The position numbers and the translations under genes are program-made. A DNA stretch of 64,000 bases from Thozetella sp. PMI_491 (taxonomy: Eukaryota > Ascomycota > Sordariomycetes > Chaetosphaeriales > Chaetosphaeriaceae). Shown piece after piece: positions 44,297 through 55,501 of this stretch. The stretch lies in assembly GCA_021432635.1 (NCBI GenBank), contig MU270081.1, positions 78,942-142,941 of the forward strand, read 5' to 3'. The number at the start of each line of letters is the position of its first letter. The first letter of the stretch is position 1. The notes under the pieces were generated by a model. It searched no databases. It had not been told where the DNA came from and saw only the letters and a list, made by a program, of their open reading frames with translations.

Positions 44297-45506
44297 ATGG
44301 GTGGTCAAGTCAGCGTCATCTGCAACTACTCCGTCGTGGCAGGCACTGGGGATACCTGTTCCTCCATCGCCGATTCTTGGGGTATATCTCTTGACAACTT
44401 CGAGAGCTTGAATCCCGGCGTTGCTTGCCCCACCGTCGTAGTCGGCCAGGAATACTGTGTGCTGGGTAGTGTTACGACCATCACGCCTACCAGCACTCCC
44501 ACACCTACTAGCACTGCCACATCCACCTTTTCCACCTTTTCCACTTTCACCACGAGCACCACGAGTACAGTATCCATTACCGTAACCTCAAAGCCTCCTG
44601 CTCAGACCGGCGTGACACCGTCTCCAGACGGTACCTGTGGCCCCGGAAGCAAGGGGAGCTACACCTGTCTGGGATCAAAGTATGATAGCTGCTGCTCTGT
44701 ATGGGGCTACTGGTAAGGCTGATGCCAATAGTTTTCATTCTCCTTCAAAATCTGATCTAATACTTGCTATATAGTGGTGGTGATTCAGACTTCTGTGGGG
44801 CCGGTTGCCAGCCTGGCTTCGGCGACTGCGGTGTTCCCTCGACCGACGGAACGTGTGGTAGTCAAACCAACGGACTCTACACTTGTGCGGGCTCTACTCA
44901 TGGTAACTGCTGCTCTGTCTTTGGCTATTGGTAAGATTATGAACCGGTTTTTTTTTGTTGGCTTTAGTCCGACGGCTTATTTAACTGTTTGATATAGTGG
45001 CGAGGATTCCGACTTTTGCGGATCTGGTTGCCAAACTGGGTTCGGCGACTGCGGGATTCCCTCAGTCGATGGAGAATGCGGTAGTCAAACCAACGGACTC
45101 TATAGTTGCGAGGGCTCGGGGCACGGTAGCTGCTGTTCAGTCTTCGGCTACTGGTACGTTCATGCGGGCTTCGTATTTTTGTCTCTGAGACGAGTAGGAC
45201 TAATACAAGAATACAGTGGTGACGATTATGACTTTTGCGGAGCCGGGTGCCAACACGGATTCGGTGATTGCGGCATCGTCCGTACAGTATCGCCTGATGG
45301 CACCTGTGGAGATACCAGCGCTGGGGATTATACCTGCTCCGGATCAGCCTTCGGCCATTGCTGCTCGCAATGGGGATATTGGTGGGTTACCATTCGACTT
45401 GTTGGAACTTTGTGGTTGTATAAGCTGACCTGTTATGTTTGCTAGTGGATCTACCAGCGATTACTGTGGAGACAAGTGCCAGCCAAGCTTTGGTACCTGC
45501 ACATAA
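44297..45506 (+). CDS. LysM protein with serial hevein-type chitin-binding modules
   Basis: Predicted chitin-binding protein of 317 aa from five exons: 44297-44712, 44775-44930, 44998-45153, 45217-45381 and 45446-45506. One LysM domain occupies about residues 10-55 (SVVAGTGDTCSSIA...LNPGVACPTVVVGQEYC). A Thr/Ser/Pro-rich linker follows, then hevein (ChtBD1) modules with cores CCSVWGYC, CCSVFGYC, CCSVFGYC and CCSQWGYC. Every intron interrupts the same cysteine codon, TG|T of GYC. Exons 2 and 3 are both 156 nt and very similar. No signal peptide is visible after the chosen ATG, so either an upstream exon was missed or export is unconventional. LysM effectors of fungi bind chitin fragments and often sit next to subgroup C chitinases, as here. 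Confidence 0.87.
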
Positions 45507-46613
45507 ACAAATATCTGGATGCCAAGCTGTGCCAAGCTTGCCAGTTATAACTGGGACGTAATGGCGGCCAACAGAACATCATGTGACCTTGCGAACATTC
45601 TATTTTTTTTTTTCTTTTCGTTACTTTCTGTAGATCTGACTACTTTAGGTACTTGTTGCTGTGCGAGCTCCCTCACATAGTAACTAGCAATTTTTTTAAT
45701 AAACAGCGCGTGGCACGATACTTCCCGTCCCCGTGTATAAGTCCTTGTGTGGAAGTCGTTTATAGAAGTCCCTAGATAGATGATGCACAACAAACATATA
45801 GCTGCTGTATATCTTCCGTGCATCGACCGAAGAATCGTAAAGCCTGCTCCAAGGCTTAGGAATATACTATATGGAACAGACCACCGGCTCCCTTCATAAT
45901 TATGTTGGGTAAAGTGACAGGCGGCTGTGATCGGAATGTAGATTGCAGCGGGCGAACGAGGCATACTCAATGTTCGATACAGTCCTGTTTGCAGAAGTTG
46001 CACAAAAACGAATATCCCGGGTCCCGTTGGCAGACAATATCGGCCGATGGCCAGAGGCCACCCGGCCTCGTCTATGCTTGCGTCTGATGGACAAAGCCGG
46101 CGGTGAGGGCTATGCGCCGGGAGGCTGAGCCTGCGGTTGGCCCTTTCGGGCACTAGCGGTGGCACTGCCTCGGTTAACGCACGCTTCCCCCACTATTGGC
46201 TCCCGCCAAGTTGGCACGGGACCACCAATCGGCGTCTCGGCGCAAGCGACGAACGGAGCCCTCCGGCGCTGCCTCGTTGGGCTTCTAAGGTAATTTGTTC
46301 GCTCTCGCCGCTCCCGAGCGTCCGCGTCAGATGTGGCTTGGCGAGCTTTCGCAGGCTGGCAGCTCCAGTGCCTCGTTTCTACATTTCTAGCTCCTCCCTT
46401 AGCTCCTGGTATAATAATCGCGCCTCCGCACTTGAGCTGACACCTGGACCCTTCTTACCTTTTTCTCAGAATTACTCCTTTCACAAGGTCAAAAAAAAAA
46501 AAGACCGCCCGAACCCGGTGCTGCCCCTCAACCCCGAGCCCCGCAGCGCTATCGATACGATCTCGCACCCCGCATCACCCCTTCGCCCACCAGTAACCTC
46601 TCTTCCGCGGAAG
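45507..46613. other. intergenic region
   Basis: 1.1 kb. A 206-codon open frame on the minus strand (45545-46165) has no motif, and its composition is unlike the coding genes here. The right part, ending in pyrimidine-rich DNA and an A12 run near 46490, is likely the promoter/leader of the next gene. Confidence 0.4.
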
Positions 46614-47339
46614 ATGTCTGCTCAAGACTTCTACAACTCTGCGCCGCAGGGCCAGAACCCGTACCCCCAGCAGCCTCAGTACGGCTACTCGCAGCCCCAG
46701 TACGCCCCTTCGCAGCCTCAGTACGGCCAATCACAGCCTCAGTACGGCCAATCGCAGCCCCAATACGCTCCGTCGCAACCGCAGTACGGTTCGTCGCAGC
46801 ACCTCCAGCCCTACGGCCAGCAGCCCCCCCGGCCCGGCTCTGCCCACTCCGACTACGGTCCTCCCCAGCCCAGCTACGCTTCTACGCCCGACCGCCCGGC
46901 CTCTGCGCAGGGTCTCCAGCAGCCTTCGTATAACAAGGACAACAACGGGCAGCAGGGACCGCAGGGCGGAAACGGCCAGGATGGCGACCGCGGATTCCTC
47001 AGCACCGTGGCCGGAGGCGCCGGCGGCGCATTCCTAGGAAGCAAGCTGGGAGGCCACTCTACTGGAAGTAAGATCTTGGGAGGTATCGCGGGTGCTATCG
47101 CTGCAAATGTCATCGAGCACAAGATGACGGGTCACAACAATAACCACAATAATAACCAGCACGGTGGCGGTGGCTTCCTGGGCTTTGGAGGCAACAACCA
47201 CCAAGCACCGCCCCCGGCTCAATACGGAGCCCCCCCTCCCTACGGCTACGCTCCCCCTCCACAGGGGCATCATCATGGACACCATGGACACCATGGCCAT
47301 CACGGGCATGGCCATGGCCACCACGGCGGCGGTTGGTAA
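46614..47339 (+). CDS. glycine-zipper protein with PQY and His-Gly repeats
   Basis: Intronless 241-aa protein. Residues about 20-65 are repeats of SQPQYG(Q/A)(P/S). The centre is a glycine-zipper-like hydrophobic stretch (FLSTVAGGAGGAFLGSKLGG, ILGGIAGAIAANVIEH) that could form a membrane hairpin or oligomer. It is followed by an HNNN-rich linker, GGGGFLGFGG, a proline-rich piece and a C-terminal His-Gly run (GHHGHHGHHGHGHGHHGG). The start is the ATG before SAQDFYNS; the frame is open upstream but without similar composition. The His-rich tail could bind metal, which is inference. Glycine-zipper proteins of this type are common in filamentous fungi and mostly uncharacterised. Confidence 0.75.
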   Translation: MSAQDFYNSAPQGQNPYPQQPQYGYSQPQYAPSQPQYGQSQPQYGQSQPQYAPSQPQYGSSQHLQPYGQQPPRPGSAHSDYGPPQPSYASTPDRPASAQGLQQPSYNKDNNGQQGPQGGNGQDGDRGFLSTVAGGAGGAFLGSKLGGHSTGSKILGGIAGAIAANVIEHKMTGHNNNHNNNQHGGGGFLGFGGNNHQAPPPAQYGAPPPYGYAPPPQGHHHGHHGHHGHHGHGHGHHGGGW

Positions 47340-50300
47340 TATACCGCGATTTAGTGGAGGCCATTTTGATATTTTTGATCCTTTAGTTGGGCTATCAGCG
47401 TCTAGGAGTTAGGGCTGGCTTGCCCGCATCACATCACATGGCTACCAGGCTCGCCAAGGCGAGGAACGCAATGCCTTGAGAACAAGGGGGAATGACATAA
47501 GACGGGACTTTTAATGGACAGTTCTGCACTCACGTACTGTACTACTACTCAATATTACAAATCATACACACAATTTCAATGATCGTTCGAAGTGAAATAG
47601 AGACGACCGTTTCTGGATCCAATATGGGCATAGTGAGACTACGAGCCGATGTTGTTGATGGTGCCTATGTTGCCGACTATTTGACTTCAAACTATAGCGA
47701 GCCAACGCCCTAAGCCCTCTTCGCCATTACTCTCTGGTGTTTCACGTCCCGGTAGCATCTCACGGGTCATCTGTCTGCGTCGAACTGTCCTCTACAACTC
47801 CCCGCTCTACTCTGTAGGCAGATTCATAATCACTTCCGAATCTCACGTCAGCCTCCATTCACTGTAACTCGGAATATTGTCAGTTCGAAGTACGCATCAT
47901 TGTCTCATTCTGGCTAGGGCAGGCAACCTCCCGTGACCCAAAAAGGAGAAAAAAGAGAACCTCTGGAGAGCTGTGTAGGGCTTATTTGCAGTACCAGGCG
48001 CAAAACGGAAATAATAGCGAGGTTGTGACAAGCGATAATCCAAAAGGGGGATTTTGAAGTTCCTGTATGTTGATAGAATCGCATAGTTGAAAATATGTTC
48101 TTCGGAGCCTGTCAACTCAAAACTGTATGCATGGAACTGCAACTCAGAGACGAGCGTGTGAACCCACTGCTAAAGCCGTTCAACACGACATTCTCAAGAA
48201 TATATGGCATGGCGGTTAAGAACTGCGCTATTACAACTGGTTTGTTAGTATTAGTGAAATATGTATGGCTTAACCCCCAAGCTAAGTGTTGATGGGAAGG
48301 CAAACTCTAATGTACGAGGAGGAAATAGTTCCACGGTATACGCTCCTAACTCGCACAAAAATTTTCACGATAAGGTTCATCCGGTCTATCTGGGTCTAGA
48401 ATACTTGCCATGAGGAGATCTACGCTTGTGGGTAAGAAAAATTGCCTGCCAAGGATAAATCAATTTGTACCACGTGTTCTAGTGAATATTAGAGTTTTTG
48501 TACTTGCTAAGATCTGCATCGGATGGAACACAGAGAGATGTGGTGTGGGGTCAGTCGCATCGGGATTTGGGACAAGTACGCCAAGGCTCTTGGTATGGCC
48601 AACGTCGGTTCTGGATATACACGGAACCACTATAGGAATGGCCGCCTAGAACGCGGAAAACATAGAATTTTATAGCCCAGAGAATATTGATGAATGCTTA
48701 GTTCTTCGAGGCGGACCGGACAGGCCCCTACAATCCCCGCCAGCTAGGTAAAGAGCAAAACCGCCCTGGCCGGCGGCCTTGTATCTCGTTCAGCGAGACG
48801 ACTTTTGGGCCCAGCGTAGTACTTTGGCTTGGATCGCGGGATCAAGGCTTATCAGCTCATATGCACCTCATATGCACGCATCAAGCCTCCATGGACAACA
48901 CCGGGCATGGCTCGGTCCAGCCATGGCCCTGGAAGTCGGCGAAATGCCCTTCAACCTTTAAAGGTGATCGGTCCAGCTGGTCTGGATCTGCTCAGCTGCT
49001 CTCGAAGACCTAGATGACCCGAGCAGTCCGGTCAGCCCGGTCAGCCCGGTAGACCTTGATGACTTGGAATAGCCCAGCTGCCTCAAAGTGCAGGGAAGAG
49101 TGCCTCTCAGCACATCTCGCGCAACGCGGGTTTAGATGGCATCAACAAGTACATCCAGCACAGGCACCCTGCTCAAGCCGACTGTGCCGTCTGCCGTCGA
49201 CCATGCCTTCTGTGATATCATTCCTTTCCCACCTGAGACGGTATTCCAATGTGACGAATGTGATCGGACATTGCGAGCCAAAATTGGATCTTACCCGAGC
49301 CCGTGGGAGCTGGGACCTTTGGCGAAGGGCTAGAAGCCCAAGATTAGTAGGAACAATGCGTGAAACGGACGGGGTTCCATTTTAAAGTTAGCTCTTGATA
49401 ACGACAGCAAGGAACCAATACCTATGCGAGCCATGTGGTATACCCCCATGTTCTCTGCATACGTACTCTAGTATGCACTACCTGCACAGCCTTAGCGGGG
49501 CTCTGCAAATGAAGGACGACCGGCTCATGCATCGTGTACTAACTCATTATACAAACCAGGACGGGGTTGTGTTCTAGCGCAACTAACATCACGCGGAGCC
49601 GTTTATACCATGGATCCTGCGTGATGGTGAATGGATCGCAGCCCTAGTAAGGCTGATGACGATGCTAGGACGGAAACACTAGAGTCGTACACGGGAAGAA
49701 CATACATAGCGGGGACATATTCCGCGACGAGTATCGTGGGGGCCCACAAGGGGCTTAGGGGCGGTTGCACATGCACCAACACCAACATCTTCAAACACAG
49801 GTGCACGGTATAGAAACGTTCATCGCACCGCCAGCCCGGGTTTGATCCTGTAGTGCGCCATCGAAGCCCTGGACTGCATGTCCAGGCGCTGACCAGGCCA
49901 GGACCTGAGCGAAGAAGGCGTGTTGACGTGTCCGTGTGCTGCGGTTCACGAGCCGTCGGCCGACATCATGCAAGCGCCCGTACCACCTAATAGCATGTGC
50001 CTGAGCCATTCGAGCGGGGTAGCAGCGCCCAGCAGTGCCATCTCATGATGCTGGGCTGGGCGGCGCCACGACCGGTGGGGGGAGGGGCGGCTTCGAGACG
50101 TTGCAGAGCCCCCCCAGCGACCGGTATGTGGGAGAGAGAGGTAATACTCCGATCCCGTAAGCACGCTGCAAGCACGGGGCATTTGTGACGCAAGACATGG
50201 GGAGCCGTAATGATGGGGAGCGGTGGAGCACGCCCTCTGTGCCGCGTGTGAAGGGGCGGTTCGCCAGGGGGCGGCTTTCCAGTACCTGCGTGGAGGGCAA

Positions 50301-52259
50301 GGGGAGCAATACTAGGGTCGAGGGAAGCGCAAGCCCTTTAAGGCGGGACAGGCACAGGAGCCAACGGATTGGTTCATCTATTTTAGGCAGATTCAGTATT
50401 CTTGGTTGATGTGCATCGTTCCCGCGCTGGCTCTTGCACATCATTTCCTTCTGTGCGGCAGAAGCTCCCCAAGTTTGGGAGCGGACGTGGGCCAGTTCCT
50501 GTCAAAAAAGGCCAGACCGCTGGCAGGGGGGAGTGGGGGTTACATAGCGTGCGAGGGAGGGTCCTAATTGGCAGGCCAGTTGTCATCAAGGGGTTGACAA
50601 GGAGGCTCTCAGGCCTGTCGTTTCTTCGCCGTGGGCCAGGCTGGACGGCGGCCCTGAATGCAACAATCTCAAACAGCGATGCGATGCTTGGCGTGTGGCG
50701 GCCGCCCAAAACGGCTCTCTGAGGTAAACCTAGGGCAAGAACATCATCCTCCCCCAGCTTCTGTGGCGCCGTGTGGCTTTTGTGGCTTTTGCACAAAAAG
50801 TTGCAATAAGCTCACCGATTAGCTCCTGCCAAGACGCCTTGGCCGGGCCCAGCGTCGGAAGCGACGTTAGAACCTGCTTCCCACCCCTTACCCCTTGGAT
50901 TGGTAGCACTCGGGCAGATTCAATTCTCCCCATTCACTACACTGCCACTACGACCACTAGGAGCTCGTAATTGATTGCCACGACTCGAATTCTCGTCGAC
51001 GCCGCGTACGGGTCCCCTTTCCTCCTTAGTCACGAGCGTGGCAGTTCGGGAGGGGATGACTGGCGGAGAGCACTGCCGGCGGGTAGCCATTCGTAGGCAG
51101 GTGGCGCGATGCGGCGAAGCGACCTGTCCCCCTGGCGCTAGGGCCCCACTCAAAGCCCCGCTCGCCTGGGCCCCCGGGCAGAACCGAAACCAATCCTGGA
51201 CAGGCTCGAACCTCCTCAGACCGCGCGTGTTACATCGTCGGTCGATCCGACAAATGCCATGGTCCTTGGCCTCCTCGCGTTAGGGGTTTCGCGCATCTGC
51301 GCACCAGGCGCCCTAACAGCCCCCCGGCCCCGTTTGGGTGGCTTCGGACGACGCTCGACTGCGTAAGACTGCGTAGGTGCATCTCGTTTGAGCATCGCTC
51401 GTGTCAAGTCGGCCTGGGGCTCCCTGCCCAGGCCGTCTCTGGCACACCAAGCCGAGCCTCACCCGCCTGGCTGGCAGCCTCCTTCTGGCATCGCTCCCTC
51501 GTCGGTTTGCGCTGCCATGCCGCCACGCCATTGGCCGCCGACCCTACCCGTCACAGGCTGTGTGTCATGGATCCATCCCCACGCCGAAGACGACAAGCTC
51601 GGCCATGGGCCCGAGACTGCTGCCCCGGCCTTCCCTGGGCTTCCTGTTTCTTGTCTACGACATCTCTCCTTCCCATTCGTCCTCTGCCCTCCCAGTGACC
51701 CACTCGTCAGGTCATTTCTCGAGCATCTGAAGTTGATGCTGCGTTGATTCACCTCGCATGATTCCCTGGTCTCTGTCCATTCCCTATCTGGCTGGCTCCC
51801 GTTTGGTTTCCCTTCCCGCCGTTTAATCACTGGCTTCTATTCTTGCCCCCCCCGCGCCCTCCTGCATCTTTTTTCCCTTTCTCCTTCGTCCCTCCCGTAA
51901 TTTCGACCCCTTTCACGATACATGCGTGAACGGTTGCCGAACTAAACAACAGTCCTATCCTCCCCTTTGCCGGGCAGGTCCCTCCCTCTCTCTTCGCTTC
52001 TCTCTGTGTTCGACCGCTCGACCTCCGCCTCAGTCCTTTCAGTTACTCAGGAGGTAGTCCCGACTCGACGACACCCGACGCTCTCTCGCCTTAGCTTTCC
52101 TTGCTTTCCACACGACTTTTTTGGCCGCCGGACGGATTGTGCATTTAATTCTTTGGATTTGGGGGACGCCGGTCGATTTGGGAACCGGGCCTCTGGGAAT
52201 CACGACCACTTGTGTAATACATTGGGCTAGAGAAGGAAATCGCCGCACTCAACAACACT
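47340..52259. other. 4.9 kb gene-poor region
   Basis: No supportable gene. Short tandem motifs occur: CTCATATGCAC twice at about 48857-48880 and GTCAGCCCG twice at about 49031-49048. Many short frames lack domains. The last 400 bases (about 51840-52100) are strongly pyrimidine-rich and probably contain the promoter and leader of the gene starting at 52260. Confidence 0.4.
51841..51915 (+). promoter_or_regulatory. pyrimidine-rich tract upstream of the 330-aa membrane protein gene
   Basis: Nearly all C/T on the plus strand (CCCCCCCCGCGCCCTCC, TTTTTTCCCTTTCTCC). Such tracts often precede transcription starts in filamentous fungi. Confidence 0.35.
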
Positions 52260-53316
52260 ATGTTTTGGCATTCGGCACTCGCCACTCTCCTGGCCACCGG
52301 GGCTCAGGCCTCCCTCGGCTCGTTGCTGGCGGAGAACTTGTCTCGCGACAGCCCAGCCTACCATCGACGCATGGAGGAGATCTCGAAGCAGACGTTGGCG
52401 ATCCGTGGCATGTTGGAGGCGAGGCAGTCAATGACGGCCGGTAGCAACGTCCAGCTGAACTCGGACGGAAGCATCAACATGACGGCATGGGATGCGCAGG
52501 CTACGGCGGCGTGCGAATCCGCCCTGAACCACCTGCCTGAGGCCTCGAACCCGTCAGGCACCTGCATCTGCTACAACTTGCCCGCCCTGGACAACACCAC
52601 TGGCACCTTCGAGGCCGACCTCCGGCTGTACCAGCTCAGCACGGCCTCCGGTCAGTTCACCGGCATCCCGCCGCAGAACATCCAGGTCGGACTCTCGTAC
52701 CGGGGAGCATCCGTGTCGCCCGTCAGCGCCCAGACCGCGGCTAAGAAGGTCCTGGCCCAGCGCCAGATCGACATTAGCACCGCCAACGTCACCTCCAACT
52801 TGAAGCTGCTGCAGACCTACCTATTCGTCGGCCAGATCGACAAGGCGCAAATGCAGACCACGATGACTACGTAAGCCCACCCTAGCTGTGAACACGGGGT
52901 AAACTGAATCGTATTGGCTAACATTTTATCTCAGTGCTCAACTGGAGGCTCTCGTTATGCCTGTTGTCACGCTCAGCGCTGTCAACGCCGCTGGCCAGAC
53001 TGTCAGCACCAACGTCTCGTCTAACGAGGCCGCATTTGTTGCTGGTGTGTTCTCGCAGGAGATCATCATGAGCACCTCGGCCCTCGCACAGGTCGCCGTC
53101 GACGACCAGGTTATCGGCCTCGCCAACGGCACCGTCGCTTTCGTTCTCCCCGGCGTCAACATTCTCATCTTCCCCATCGGTCTCATCGTCACTGGGACGT
53201 GGATGGTTCTCGGTCTTGCTGTCTACGGTGCTGGCACGGTCGCACGCATTGGCTTCGCCGATTCGTTCAAGAGGCGCGCGCAGGTTGCAAACAAGAGCTC
53301 CGTTTCTCGGATATGA
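52260..53316 (+). CDS. uncharacterised secreted or membrane protein
   Basis: Exons 52260-52870 and 52935-53316 give 330 aa. I do not recognise a named family. There is an N-terminal signal peptide (FWHSALATLLATGAQA), then a region with ACESAL and CICYNLPALDNTTG, which suggests a disulfide and a glycosylation site. A long lumenal or extracellular part holds several Asn-X-Ser/Thr sequences. Near the C-terminus is one strong hydrophobic segment at about 280-310 (VLPGVNILIFPIGLIVTGTWMVLGL), followed by a basic tail, FKRRAQVANKSS. That predicts a type I membrane protein with a short cytosolic tail. The intron is 64 nt and splits a Thr codon (AC|T). Codon bias is strong, suggesting a real and well-expressed gene. 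No neighbouring gene suggests its job. Confidence 0.75.
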
Positions 53317-55501
53317 GCGCGTGTACGACTTGGGGGGGAGTGGATGTGTGTACGTGGGCGAAGCGGCGAACGGAGAACGGAGAACGAGTAATGGCAACAG
53401 GGTTGCGTGGCGATCGTGCATGGCGTTGCATTTCCTGTGTGGACGAATTTTCTCTTGGCCTCGCGAGGCGGCTGACGGCCCTCGCCGGGCCCTGGCATCT
53501 CTGAGCAGCCTGTCTCGTCTTGTGATATTCCAGGTCGGCAGAACTCTGGCTCAGCAAAGATGGCCCCTTAGCTTTGTATATACAATATCGCCCAGGCTCA
53601 AGCCGGCGGCTCTCTAGACATAGAATCCAAAACTGTTAAATTGGCCCTCTGTACCACGTAGGCGTTCGAGTATCCTTCTACTTGCTTCTGCAAGCGCCTT
53701 ATGTGAACACTGCTCTTCTGTACGGCTGCGACTGTCTCGGCGGGACGCGCGCGCTTGTGGCAGTGGTTTGGCATATAGCACTGAGGATGACCACTTTATC
53801 ATTTGTGAAACAATCATTTACGAGACAATCCGCACGGCTAAGGCGGCAGCCTTCACCTCTCCTCCCGGGGCCCAGCTACAGTTTATCGCAAGACAATTAT
53901 ATTCTTCTATTCTTCCCAGGGAAGACATGTCGTTAGATGTCGCTACCTGGTGTGCTTATGTATGCAGTCGATCGCGTGCGGCTGTCTCCTGCAAGCCTTG
54001 CCCGTCGGCAGATGGAGCCTATCGCGAAGCGCCGTGCCTAAGAGAAGGATTTGGTGGTGTGACTGACGTGCATGCGGCTCCAAGAGAACCAGCGGCAGTG
54101 GCCCCGCACTCGCCGCCGGAGCACGACGGACACGCTAGCGCCCCCTTGGTGCCCCCTGCTCCGCTCCGTCCGGCCCAGTCTTGGGGGTTACCTAACAATT
54201 TTCGGGCGCACCCCCAGAAATGTGGACCACCGTAGCCAGCGCCTGAAACCTGAGGGACTTGAAGCATCGCTCATTCTCCCAAATTCATGCGCCCGAGCCC
54301 ACGCCCAGGTGCCGGCACCGTGCGGTTCCGTCAGGCACACGATAACGCTTCTTTCCTTCTAGAGTCTGTGCCGTCTCCTGCCCAGCACTCGGCGGGGCCT
54401 TCGCGCTTTCGTGCTTGCTTGCCTTCGTGCAGGGATGTCGCCGGTCGGCGACGCCAGCTGGCACACCCAATTCGCTTTGTCGTCGCCCGTGGGGCAGGAG
54501 CGTTCGAGGGGTCATGCTAGCTGGACAGCGAACAACTGGCATCATGACGTTGAGCCCAACTCATGTGTCTGGCCATTGACAGGACAACGCCACAGCAAAC
54601 TTGGTCGTTGGCAATCCCCCCCGGCCTCCTTCGCGCGTCATTCTAAGCAGTCTTGGTGCCTTTTTTCTTCCTGCGTGGATATTGCTCTGATGGCTTCCGA
54701 GCCCCTGATTCGTGGCCGCCCATGGCCCCCGTTCTGCAGCTCGGGATGGCCCTTCATGCGCTCCAGCTGTGACTACCACACTCCGAGGCGAACTGAAGCC
54801 GAGTGGCACCCAATTCGTCTGATCAAGCTCCTTGTCCGGCGCCAGCTGTCTCCAATAGGAGCCCGCTACGCACCTAGCATTGCGGATCTCCAGAGCTGGG
54901 CTCGCCGCTCGATGCCGGCACCGTATCAGGCCCCCTGGACCGCATTGAGCTCGACCTTGGTGAGGGGCGGGCAAGCTCCTGCTCGCTGACCACCTCCCAA
55001 CTGGCCCGCGAGCACACCACCCAGGTTCTTTTTTATTATTTTATTTTTCTTGTTTTGTTTCTTTTCGTTTCCTTAACCCTCTCTATATTGCTGCCCTCTC
55101 ACTTTGTTGCCAAGCGCATCGGAGCTCCCCAGCAACTAGCTCGGACGCTAGGAGGTTGTATATATCACGAGCACCTAGGAGCCCGGACGCTCGCCTTGTT
55201 TCCCAAAGCTCGGCCTCAAGACGTTTCACATTCACCGAGGCGCAAACCAGAGACCGCAGACATCGGCCCAGTATCCACGACCCAGAAGGAGTCGTCTGAG
55301 ATTGAGCCCAGAGCTGTCTCGGCCCACTGTCGAGCGCTCGAGACGGACCGAGTCCGGAACCCCCCTCATACCCACCGGCCTACCTAGTCTTCTTCTCCCG
55401 AAGGGAACAAGGTTCCTCTACCCTTCCTGCCCCCCTCCCTTTCCGTAGCTTGAGCTGCTCAACATAAGACGACGTCGCTGCTGCTTCGCCCCGTCAGGGT
55501 C
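53317..55501. other. intergenic region upstream of the giant repeat protein
   Basis: 2.2 kb with no supported gene. The right half contains T-rich and C/T-rich tracts (about 55025-55100 and 55380-55445) consistent with a promoter and long leader. Confidence 0.4.

Noticed and set aside
45545-46165. 206-codon minus-strand open frame between the LysM-hevein and glycine-zipper genes
   Set aside because: No domain, mixed composition, overlaps low-complexity A/T runs, and codon use is unlike local genes. Likely chance.
49136-49333. Small frame with a CDECDRTL motif suggesting a zinc-binding fragment
   Set aside because: Only one CXXC pair and no supporting family pattern or splice context.
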